DNA of 64,000 nt, taken from Campylobacter concisus (GTDB lineage Bacteria > Campylobacterota > Campylobacteria > Campylobacterales > Campylobacteraceae). The stretch lies in assembly GCF_003048875.2 (NCBI RefSeq), contig NZ_CP049264.1, positions 1,612,001 through 1,676,000 of the forward strand, given 5' to 3'. The first letter of the stretch is position 1. Every line of letters begins with the position of its first letter. This document shows, in pieces, positions 8,915-18,264 of the stretch. The translations under genes were made by a program, and so were the position numbers. Under the pieces are notes generated by a model. It did no database searches. It was not told the DNA's origin and saw only the letters and a list, made by a program, of their open reading frames with translations.

Positions 8915-8943
8915 AACTAAATCGACCTTTTAGCGATTTAGTT
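8915..8943. terminator. perfect 10-bp hairpin after the 8960 gene
   Basis: AACTAAATCG and CGATTTAGTT flank a nine-base loop. The hairpin lies just past the stop codon of the minus-strand gene at 8960, the usual place for a terminator. The U-tract is poor. Confidence 0.5.
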
Positions 8944-8959
8944 TATATATAACTTATCT

Positions 8960-9928
8960 CTACACAAAAGTCTTACTGATAGAGCTTATCCTCTCACTCC
9001 AAGAATTTGCTAGAGAATTTATATCCTCGCCAGCTGGCTTAAATTTCTCATATTCGTTTGAGGTGACACTTTCTGCGTTAATGTTCTTTGATCTTGCATA
9101 CATTAAAAGTGTTAGCTCTTTAAGTCTTTCTTTTATGAGCGCTTTTATGCTCTCACTATCCTTACCCACTTTTTCAAAATCCACAAAATACTCTTTATGC
9201 TCTCCAGTGCTTGAGATATCATTTAAGGCAGCACTGCTAAGCTTAGTCTTTGCACTATCACTTGGTAGCGGTCTAGAGCTGCGCAAAAATCCCATAAAAA
9301 GAGCCTCTTTGCTGTAACCTTCATCTGCTTGATATACCGACATATCAGGGTTGAAGCTAAACTCATCGCCTGCTTCGCTCATCGTAAAATCAACCTCTTT
9401 TACTATGAGCCTAACGCCTGCACTTGAAAGTTCTTTGCTAAGAGATTTAGTGCTATTTAGCTCATCGGTGCTAGAGTAGATGTTTGAGATAGTAGAGTTT
9501 GATAGATCTTTTAGTAGGTGTCCTTTGGCATCATAGCGAGTGCCTTTTGTGCTGTAGCCTTTTGGTAGTTTGTCTATATCTGCAAGGGTGTAGCTCTTTT
9601 TATCATCGCCTAAAGCAGAGGTCATTTGATCAAATAGTCTGTAGTAGTGCTTTATGGTGTCAGCCATATCAATGTTATCAAAGATCTTTATCTGTTCGTC
9701 CTTGCTCTTGATGCGGTTTAGCACATGGTTGCGCTCGGCAAATCTACTAAGCTCATCAAGTGTGCTTTTATGGATTTTAAAGTCCTTTGGCAAGCCTGCG
9801 GCTTTGTTAAAATCAGCTCCCATAAAACCTGCTTTATCCACTGTGTAGCCATAAGCTTGAAGGTCATTAAAATTTAAAGAGACGAGACTGTTTTGAGAGG
9901 GAATAGTATAAGTAAATTTAGCTGGCTC
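8960..9928 (-). pseudogene. secreted-protein paralog D, main (C-terminal) part, split by insertion
   Basis: About 320 residues of a paralog of the 3005 gene: Y-G-Y-T-V-D-K-A-G-F-M-G-A-D-F-N-K-A-A-G-L, then F-K-I-H-K-S-T-L and later F-N-P-D-M-S-V-Y with G-Y-S-K-E. The first residues of the open frame, MFSLILLLQ, are encoded by the inserted element and not by this gene. True coding begins at E-P-A-K-F. The missing first 42 or so codons lie 7.7 kb away at 17625-17750 on the same strand. Joining the two at the shared TGGCTC gives one frame. As it stands it lacks its own start and promoter. Confidence 0.85.
9923..9928. repeat. left junction core TGGCTC
   Basis: Six bases shared with 17625-17630. 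Outside them the flanks match the two halves of one gene, and inside them the sequence is unrelated. This is the likely crossover core of the serine recombinase, which for TnpX-type enzymes includes a GA dinucleotide (here GAGCCA on the minus strand). Confidence 0.7.
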
Positions 9929-10005
9929 TTGGAGTAATAGAATTAAGGAGAACACTTAATCACTATATTAGTGAAATATGTACTTCTTAATTCTTTTTTA
10001 TTTAA

Positions 10006-11873
<1,868 letters not shown>

Positions 11874-11875
11874 AG

Positions 11876-13057
11876 TTAGTTAATCTCTTTTTTAGTACAG
11901 GTATCAAGTATATCAATTATGTTATTTGCAATTGCATGGATAACAGTAACGGCAACAGAATTACCAAACTGTTTGTAACTTTGAGTATCACTTACAGGAA
12001 TGATATAGTTTTCGGGGAAGCCTTGAAGTCTTGCAGCTTCACGAGGTGTTAGTTTTCGTGGATTTTTTCCTTTTTGCTCAATAAGTATTTCACTCCCGTC
12101 TTTATAATATCTTGCAGATAATGTATTTGTATAAGGACTGTTTTCATTGAACAATGTGTAACCAAATCCATTTCCCTTTATTTTATGTTCTTTCTTTCGT
12201 CGTTGATGACCTTGCCAAAGTGCATTTGAAATGGTGTATTTAGTATCAACATTTTGCTCTAAAATATTTCCCACAGAAACATCTGGGCAGGGAGGAATTG
12301 GAAAAGAAAAATCTTTATAGTTATCTATTTTATCCTTATCAAATCCAACAATGTAAATACGCTCTCTATTTTGTGGAACACCGAAGTCTTTTGCTTTAAG
12401 TATAATAGAATGAACATCGTAGTTTAAATCCTTTAATGTTTTTTCTATTGTTTTATAGGTACGACCTTTATCGTGAGATTTTAGGTTTTTGACATTTTCA
12501 AGAAGAAATGCCTTAGGTCGTTTCTCTTTAATAATTCTTGCAATTTCAAAAAATAATGTTCCACGAGTATCTTCAAAACCAAGCTTTTTACCGGCTTGAC
12601 TAAATGCTTGACAAGGAAAACCACCGACAATAATATCATGATTAGGAATATCTTTTTCAGATATTTTTGTAATATCTCCAAAAGGAGTTTCACCAAAATT
12701 TGCCTTATATGTTTTTACTGCAAATTTATCAATTTCACTACTGAATACGACATTTGTTTTACCTGTTTGGTAAAATCCAAGCCTTGTACCACCAATTCCG
12801 GCAAATAAATCAATGATTTTATAGGGGGCATTTTCATTATTGGGGAAAGGTACTTTTTCAGGAAATGATAAAATATGTTTCAGCTCAATGGACGATGGCT
12901 GACTTTCTCCATTTTCCCATCTGCGAATTGTCCTATCTCCGAATTTGGACATACCAACAGCATCAGCTAATTCTTTTTGAGTCATTTGTAATCTGATACG
13001 CTTATTTTTTATTAAAATAGCAGGGGAATTATCTATGACTTGTGGTATAATATTCAT
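11876..13057 (-). CDS. DNA cytosine-5 methyltransferase with N-terminal HTH (M.SsoII/Dcm-like)
   Basis: 393 residues. Residues 15-60 form a helix-turn-helix (TQKELADAVGMS ... IRRWENG). The catalytic part has FAGIGG at 85-90, the PCQ loop at 148-150 with the nucleophilic cysteine, ENV at 187-189, then RERIYIVG and Q-R-R-K-K-E-H. The last motif with G-N-G-F-G-Y is typical of Dcm, EcoRII and SsoII enzymes, which modify CCWGG or CCNGG. In M.SsoII the HTH also represses its own gene and activates the nuclease gene. The divergent nuclease gene and a matching operator here suggest the same control. The enzyme appears complete. Exact specificity cannot be read from sequence. Confidence 0.9.
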   Translation of the reverse strand: MNIIPQVIDNSPAILIKNKRIRLQMTQKELADAVGMSKFGDRTIRRWENGESQPSSIELKHILSFPEKVPFPNNENAPYKIIDLFAGIGGTRLGFYQTGKTNVVFSSEIDKFAVKTYKANFGETPFGDITKISEKDIPNHDIIVGGFPCQAFSQAGKKLGFEDTRGTLFFEIARIIKEKRPKAFLLENVKNLKSHDKGRTYKTIEKTLKDLNYDVHSIILKAKDFGVPQNRERIYIVGFDKDKIDNYKDFSFPIPPCPDVSVGNILEQNVDTKYTISNALWQGHQRRKKEHKIKGNGFGYTLFNENSPYTNTLSARYYKDGSEILIEQKGKNPRKLTPREAARLQGFPENYIIPVSDTQSYKQFGNSVAVTVIHAIANNIIDILDTCTKKEIN

Positions 13058-13070
13058 ATATATTCTCCTT

Positions 13071-13129
13071 TTTATATATGTTATTTCAAGTTTATATTTA
13101 TATATGTTATTTCAAGGACTAACTGTCCT
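13071..13129. promoter_or_regulatory. control region of the R-M pair: direct repeats and SsoII-like operator
   Basis: AGGACTAACTGTCCT at 13115-13129 is a quasi-palindrome with arms AGGAC and GTCCT around five bases. The operator I recall for M.SsoII has the same ends and 15-bp length. Between it and the methyltransferase start are two identical 20-base repeats, 13071-13090 and 13097-13116, each holding ATATATG-TTATTTCAAG. On the minus strand these offer TTGAAA and TATATA promoter-like boxes. Binding of the methyltransferase HTH to the palindrome is inferred. Confidence 0.6.
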
Positions 13130-13185
13130 CTATTTGACACTATTGTACCATATAGAAGAAAATTTTTCAAGAAAGGAAAAGAGTT

Positions 13186-14103
13186 ATGGCAAATATTTCT
13201 CTTGATGAATATAAAAACTTAGTTAAAGAAAAAAGGAAAGAAGGCTTTAAACAGCCTTATGACTTAGTTTATGATAATTTTATTACATTAGGATACGACA
13301 AAGCCCCTAAAGAATTCTTTTTAAGTAATGCAAGTGAAGTTGTTGAAAAACTTAGAAATAGCTGTTGGAGTGAATTTCAGCCATTAGAAAAAGACTTTAC
13401 TTCAAAAATGCTAAAAGAGTTAGTTGATGATGAGTATATCAAAACTCTTACACCAATAGAGGCAATTACTTGGTTTGTGGAAGAATTTCCGGAACATATA
13501 TATGCTTTGACTTTGTCAAATACTCAAAGTAGGAGGAGTAGAGCAGGTAAAGAATTTGAAAGTATTATAGAACTCATTTTGATTGGTGCAGGGATTCCAC
13601 TTGACAGTCAAGGTAATATAGGTAAACAAGAGTTTGTCAATAAAGGTCTTGGTAAATTGGTAGATTTAGTTTCTCCGGGTGTTTTAGAATACATTGTAAA
13701 TAAGAGAAATACTGTCTTAATTAGTGCAAAAACCACATTAAGAGAAAGATGGCAAGAAGTACCTGAAGAAATGGGAAGAACAGGTGCAAGAGAAATGTTT
13801 TTAGCAACTCTTGATACTTCTATTAGCTCTGATGTATTGAACACTCTATATGAGGCTAATATACAAGTTACAACAACAAAAAATATAAAAGAAACATATT
13901 ATTCCGATAATGAAAGGGTATTAACCTTTGAAAAGTTGGTTGAAATATGTTTAGACAATGTTTCTCATTGGAAAAATTTCAACTACACAGTAGAACAAAA
14001 TGAGCAAATGATAGAGCTTATCACTAAGCAAATTGAAAAACACCAAAATCATAAATTTGTAGAAGAATATTATGATGAGAGATTAAAAAACATAAAGAAG
14101 TAG
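13186..14103 (+). CDS. type II restriction endonuclease, EcoRII-C/SsoII-like
   Basis: 305 residues. The C-terminal half has R-A-G-K-E-F-E at 119-125, an acidic residue at D160 in K-L-V-D-L, and A-K-T-T-L-R-E-R-W at 181-189. Together these fit a PD-(D/E)XK catalytic core of the EcoRII C-terminal family, where K-T-T-x-x-x-R-W is characteristic. The N-terminal domain is unassigned. ATG follows AGGAAAAG. It is divergent from its cognate methyltransferase with a shared 128-base control region. The frame is intact while the element's mobility genes are broken, suggesting that restriction or addiction keeps the pair. Cleavage at CCNGG or CCWGG is inferred. Confidence 0.8.
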   Translation: MANISLDEYKNLVKEKRKEGFKQPYDLVYDNFITLGYDKAPKEFFLSNASEVVEKLRNSCWSEFQPLEKDFTSKMLKELVDDEYIKTLTPIEAITWFVEEFPEHIYALTLSNTQSRRSRAGKEFESIIELILIGAGIPLDSQGNIGKQEFVNKGLGKLVDLVSPGVLEYIVNKRNTVLISAKTTLRERWQEVPEEMGRTGAREMFLATLDTSISSDVLNTLYEANIQVTTTKNIKETYYSDNERVLTFEKLVEICLDNVSHWKNFNYTVEQNEQMIELITKQIEKHQNHKFVEEYYDERLKNIKK

Positions 14104-14180
14104 ACAAATTAGAATTTGTCGGTATATCATTAAATCGCATTTTTTCGATTAAACTATGGAATACAAAGGAGCAAATAATC

Positions 14181-14534
14181 ATGAGCGAACAGAGAATCTA
14201 TTGCATGGACCTTGTAAAAAAAGAGGATCCGGAAAAGGCTGTCAGAACACCGTTTTATCAGACAGAATCTACAGGTGGATCGGTCTGGGTTATCAAACCC
14301 GGTCAGACATTGCAAAAGCACTATCACCACAATTCCGACGATATATGGATCGTCCTTCAGGGAGAGGGAATATTCTACCCCCAGCCTAATGAAGAGGTTC
14401 CATTCAAGAAAGGCCATGTCATAGTATCGAAGAAAGACTCCTGCCACGGAGCAAAAAATACTGGAGATGAGGATATCATCTTTGTAAGTATAGTAGCACC
14501 TGTCCCTTCCGACTATGATCCTATAAACGAGTGA
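14181..14534 (+). CDS. small cupin-domain protein
   Basis: 117 residues forming one cupin barrel. The metal-binding motif 1 is seen in L-Q-K-H-Y-H-H-N ... G-E-G, and motif 2 in G-H-V-I-V-S-K-K-D-S-C-H-G. The substrate is unknown. Single-domain cupins of this size act as sugar or small-molecule binding proteins or isomerases. The base composition is visibly more GC-rich than the neighbouring R-M genes, so it may have joined the element separately. ATG follows AAAGGAG at good spacing. The preceding restriction gene ends 77 bases upstream. Confidence 0.8.
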   Translation: MSEQRIYCMDLVKKEDPEKAVRTPFYQTESTGGSVWVIKPGQTLQKHYHHNSDDIWIVLQGEGIFYPQPNEEVPFKKGHVIVSKKDSCHGAKNTGDEDIIFVSIVAPVPSDYDPINE

Positions 14535-14650
14535 CAGGAAAATAAAATTCCCGTTTGACAAAGGATTGTGATTATACTTGAGAAAGAAAAATGTTTATAT
14601 AACATTGGGATACATAGCTGTATATCTGGTGATATATTGGTGAGAGCAAC

Positions 14651-14857
14651 TTGATTGGTTGGCTATTTACTAATATTTCAACTGGTGAGCATAGTTATTT
14701 ATATGGTTGGTTGCTCAGTAGTAATCTGTTTTGGTATGCACTTGCGATTTCTGCGCTTCCTTCTCTTTGGGGTAAGTTTAAGTTTTCGGCTGTTACTACG
14801 GCGGGATTTATTGTAGGTATTGTAGCAGGCATAATCGTTGAGAAATACAAGAAGTAA
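14651..14857 (+). CDS. small hydrophobic membrane protein
   Basis: 68 residues starting at TTG. Two hydrophobic stretches are visible: about 8-38, rich in W, L and A, and 48-63 (TTAGFIVGIVAGIIV), followed by a basic tail EKYKK. No family recognised. It lies between the cupin gene and the DUF3847 remnant and is oriented like both. A short membrane protein of a clostridial element is plausible but not shown. Confidence 0.5.
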   Translation: MIGWLFTNISTGEHSYLYGWLLSSNLFWYALAISALPSLWGKFKFSAVTTAGFIVGIVAGIIVEKYKK

Positions 14858-14962
14858 GTCAAATTTCAGTTTGTCGAGCTGAATAATACAGATTCAAGAC
14901 GATAGAAAGTAAAACATCTATCGTCTTTTCTTATGAAAAAAACTTGAAAGGAGATGAAATTT

Positions 14963-15224
14963 ATGGACAATAAAAACAGAATTAGAAAAAGTAAAAGAAA
15001 AGATTGAAAGCAAGTAAGAAGAAAAAAAATATGAAAAGAAACTATCTCAGCTTAAAAATCAGGAAAAGAAAATCAGAAAGCAAACGAGCCTTGAAGAAAG
15101 AAAAAAGCGAAACCATAGATTGATAGAGCGAGGAGCAATCTTAGAAAGTTTAATTGAGGGAGCAAGCGAGAAAAGTAATGAAGAAATAAAGGCTATTTTG
15201 CAAAGAGCATTTCAAAAAGACTAA
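14963..15224 (+). pseudogene. DUF3847-type protein remnant
   Basis: An ATG with a strong ribosome site (AAAGGAG) leads after a frame change near 14980 into E-K-V-K-E-K-I-E-S-K. A TAA at 15015-15017 then interrupts, and the frame continues K-K-L-S-Q-L-K-N-Q-E-K-K-I-R-K and H-R-L-I-E-R-G-A-I-L-E-S-L to a normal stop at 15222. The R-G-A-I-L-E-S-L pattern is typical of DUF3847 proteins that precede relaxase genes in Firmicutes mobilizable elements. No relaxase follows here. Confidence 0.7.
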
Positions 15225-15240
15225 GAAACGCAAGGACATA

Positions 15241-15284
15241 GTATAATTGTAATTCCCTTAGATTTTCTAAGGGCGCAATTATAC
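15241..15284. terminator. large two-part hairpin after DUF3847 remnant
   Basis: Outer arms GTATAATTG and CAATTATAC and inner arms CCCTTAG and CTAAGGG give a nested stem. It lies 17 bases past the DUF3847 stop. In intact relatives this interval can hold oriT, so transfer origin is an alternative to terminator. Confidence 0.45.
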
Positions 15285-15753
15285 ACCCTTTAGGTGTCCT
15301 TGCGACCTGCGGTGCTTTTACCCTTGCGGGGAGCAAAGAAAAAAGCCGAAGCATTTTTCCGTATTAAAGGCAAAAGACAACTGAATATAATTCATTCGCT
15401 TTTTTATCATCAAGGGTAAAGCACATTCACTATCGCTCACCCTTGACAATAAAAATTTGAAACAGATAGCTTACATTAAGCCGACATACTGAAACAACAA
15501 AAGTCGGCTTTTTCTATTGTACCGTTTCAAAACGCTCATTCAGTTTATAGAAAAGCAAAAGTATTTTTAAGACCGACATCTAAAACAACAAAAGAAAAAT
15601 AAGAAGATGACAAATGCCACATTCCCAAAATGGGAGTGTACCTAAATCAAAGACAGTACTAATCAAAGGGGGTAGTGAAACACGACTTCCTTAAAAGATA
15701 AAAGGAGTAACGATTTGTTGCTACATTTTCATAACAAAAGATAGGAGAGAAAA
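15285..15753. other. non-coding remnant where a relaxase gene is expected, with terminator
   Basis: No open frame is convincing. At 15478-15514 arms AAGCCGAC and GTCGGCTT are followed by TTT, a good rho-independent terminator. A sequence like TTTACCCTTG is partly repeated in inverted form about 110 bases later. The intact relatives I know have a MobA/MobL relaxase here, so a deletion has probably removed it. Confidence 0.5.
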
Positions 15754-16417
15754 ATGGCAGATAAAAGGATGTTTTCAATAAAGATAGTGGATAGCGACTT
15801 ATTTTTGGATATGCCATTAAGTAGCCAATGCCTGTATTTTCATCTATCTATGAGGGCAGATGATGATGACTTAAAAATTCTAATTACAAAAGGTTTTGTA
15901 ATTGTCTTTTAAAGAGGGGTTATAGTCATTACCTATTGGAAGATAAATAACTACATCAGAAATGACAGACGAAAAGAAACGATGTATCTTGAAGAAAAGC
16001 AAAGTATAACGCAAACGGAAAATGGAGCATATATCAAGGTTGAAAATCTTGGTATACCAAATGACAACCAAGTGTCAACCGTTTGTCCGCATAGTATAGT
16101 TAAGGGTAGATTAGATAAGAGGAGAATAGAACAGGTTGCCCCAGTGTCCCTTTATGGAGAGTATCAAAATATTCATTTAACCGATGAAAAATACCAAAAT
16201 CTAAAAGATAGGCTGAAAGGTCATACAGATACAATGACTGAAAAGCTATTAAGATATATCAAAAGTAAAGGCACAGACTACAAAGACCACTATGTAACAA
16301 TCCTTAATTGGTATGAATTGGTATGAACAGGATAAAGAAAAGCTATCACAGAAAAATAATCAAAATAAAAGCCATAGAACCTATTCAACCAACTATGAAG
16401 ACAGCGACAGCCTATAA
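15754..16417 (+). pseudogene. phage-type replisome organizer (N-terminal domain family), broken
   Basis: The start reads MADKRMFSIKIVDSDLF then C-L-Y-F-H-L-S-M-R-A-D-D-D, the usual opening of this family. About 15-20 codons usually present after it are missing. A TAA interrupts at about 15910, after I-V-F. The frame continues Y-W-K-I-N-N-Y-I-R-N-D-R and then H-L-T-D-E-K-Y. Near 16318 a direct repeat, AATTGGTATG twice, shifts the frame before the last part (Y-E-Q-D-K-E-K-L ... N-Y-E-D-S-D-S-L). The intact protein would help load replication proteins during element replication. Confidence 0.8.
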
Positions 16418-16527
16418 AAGGTGTTTTTAAGGGTTTAATCATAAAAGAGGTGTCAGACTATGGTTAAGATAAAAATAAGCCTTAAAAACGCATTATAGAG
16501 CCTGATGTAGAAAAGGAGACTAAAATT

Positions 16528-17362
16528 ATGAATGATAAAGAAAATATGATTACTACAAAAATTCAAGGGACAGATTTTATCTACAACAAAGATACTCACT
16601 ATGAAGAAGACGGACATATCTATTGCAAGATTTGTAATGAAAGAATAGACGGTAAGGTAATTCCGATGTTGGATAAGCCTATGATTATCAGAACGGCTTG
16701 TAAATGTGATAGAGATAGAGCTGAACAAGAAAAAACTGTTAAAACAAGATAGGTTGAGACAAAGCTGCTTTATATCCAAAAATCAAATAGCCTACACCTT
16801 TAAAAATGCCGATGAAGATACAGATAAGGAAATCATCAAAAAAGCAAAGAACTATGTAAAACATTTTGAAGAAATGAGAAAAGATAATGTTGGACTGTTA
16901 CTTTACGGAAATGTAGGAAGTGGCAAGACCTATGTAGCTTGTGCTATTGCCAACGCTATAATTACAGAATATAGCCATACAGTAAAAATGAGGAACTTTG
17001 CACAGATATTAAACGACTTACAAAAAGGCGGCTTTAATCTTGATAGAAACGAATATATCGAATAGATAACAAGCCCTACCCTACTAATTCTTGATGATTT
17101 TGGAATAGAGAGAAATACAGAATATGCCTTAGAGCAAATTTACAATGTAATCAATGCAAGATACCTAAAGGCAAGACCAACCATTATAACTACTAACCTT
17201 AATTTCAAAGATATAGAAAAAGAACAGGAAGATATAATGCTTGGCAGGATTTATTCAAGGATAATCGAGATGTGTTTACCTCTTAGGATAACGGGACTTG
17301 ATAGAAGAAAAATACAGAGCAAAGAAAAGCTGAAGAAAGCACAAAACTTAATAGATGAATGA
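16528..17362 (+). pseudogene. DnaC/IstB-like ATPase, broken
   Basis: The N-terminal part contains a zinc-ribbon-like C-K-I-C and C-K-C-D. The frame shifts near 16740. The ATPase core then shows Y-G-N-V-G-S-G-K-T (Walker A). A TAG at 17063-17065 follows, and the same frame resumes with L-L-I-L-D-D-F-G-I-E-R (Walker B) and T-T-N-L (sensor) to a stop at 17362. It is a helicase-loader type protein that normally pairs with the replisome organizer just upstream. Two lesions make it inactive. Confidence 0.85.
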
Positions 17363-17423
17363 GAGCGATTGGAAAAGTAAAAAATTCTAATCGCTTTTTA
17401 ATTGCAAGAAAAGGAATGATGAT

Positions 17424-17597
17424 ATGCAAAAAAATAATACAGAAACAAAAACAATAAAGAAGATTGGAAAAACTACCTATGAAGTTGTTGTACATTTTAA
17501 TAAAAATACTACTGAAACAATGCAAGACAAATTGAAACGCATAATGCTTAGAGAAATTGAGAGTGAAAAACATCAAAAAAATGATAAAAATGATTAG
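17424..17597 (+). CDS. tnpW: TnpW-like transposon-encoded small protein
   Basis: 57 residues with K-K-I-G-K-T-T-Y-E-V-V-V-H-F and a lysine-rich tail. This K-I-G-x-T-T-Y-x-V pattern is the hallmark of TnpW proteins found beside the serine recombinase in Tn4451-like elements. ATG follows AAGGAATG. It is intact and is the last gene before the right junction, 28 bases away. In an excised circle it would lie directly upstream of the recombinase gene, the order seen in relatives. Molecular function unknown. Confidence 0.75.
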   Translation: MQKNNTETKTIKKIGKTTYEVVVHFNKNTTETMQDKLKRIMLREIESEKHQKNDKND

Positions 17598-17624
17598 AAA
17601 GTCCTTGACAAGTTGTTACAGGTT

Positions 17625-17630
17625 TGGCTC
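17625..17630. repeat. right junction core TGGCTC
   Basis: Matches 9923-9928. Coding for the first part of the split secreted-protein gene starts here on the minus strand, continuing to 17750. Confidence 0.7.
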
Positions 17631-17750
17631 GCTAATCTTTTCTTTGGTCTTTTGGTTAAAAATATCACTAAAATTTGCAGACCTGCCTTGTTTGTGCTGT
17701 TGCTTAGTGTATGAATTTATATTGGTGCTTAAGATGCTAATATCATTCGT
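17625..17750 (-). pseudogene. secreted-protein paralog D, N-terminal part, split by insertion
   Basis: 42 codons reading T/M-N-D-I-S-I-L-S-T-N-I-N-S-Y then K-Q-Q-H-K-Q-G-R-S-A-N-F and ending I-S-E-P at the element junction. The pattern resembles the N-terminus of the 3005 protein (S-I-L-T-K-Q-H-Y-Q-K-Q ... F-A-N-F). AGGAGG at 17757-17762 sits six bases before an ACG at 17748-17750, where an ATG would be expected. The start codon may therefore have mutated, or this copy uses a very weak ACG start. The remainder of the gene is at 8960-9928. Confidence 0.75.
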
Positions 17751-17762
17751 GGTTTGCCTCCT

Positions 17763-18264
17763 AGCTTCTTGCTTTTTAAGTTTTAATTAAAGTAACCATA
17801 AAATAATTGACTATCCAAATTTATCAGTCAAAATAAACAAGTGACAAATATGCCAATCACAAAAATTACAAAAATTTACTTTTACTAAGTCATTCTTTGG
17901 TGGGACTGATTTAATTCCAGTATGCGCCAAAATTCAATTCAGATATTAGGGCGAGCATACTCTATGTAGCTACAAAATGTTACCATTTGCATCTCCATAG
18001 AGGCTCGCAAGGATAGCTTGCCGCTCCCTTGACCCACGCTTAAAAAATATTTTCTTTATTAAAGTGGCCATGCAAGATAGGCTTTTTTTAATAAAAGCTT
18101 AAGTTGATTAAAGGCAGCCATAAGAACAAAAATAATTAGACTAAATTATTTTTTATGATCTACAAAATATATTTTAGTATATTTTTAAAATGGCAACGTA
18201 ACAAATAATGTTTGGAAGTAATAAATGAGATGATTATGTAATAAACTTAGTAGAGTCTCTACGT
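17763..18264. other. intergenic region between split gene and mob operon
   Basis: I see no gene here. The upstream part (17763-17960) should hold the promoter of the split minus-strand gene, but I find no clear sigma-54 or sigma-28 pattern. A GC-richer patch at 17950-18045 contains GGGCGAGCATACTC and GAGGCTCGC. The remainder is AT-rich with no convincing hairpin. Confidence 0.4.

Noticed and set aside
9929-9955. Hydrophobic start MFSLILLLQ as signal peptide of the 8960 gene
   Set aside because: Those codons come from the inserted element. The true N-terminal part lies at 17625-17750.
13097-13129. CRISPR-like repeat
   Set aside because: Only two copies of a 20-base repeat with a six-base gap, in a promoter region.
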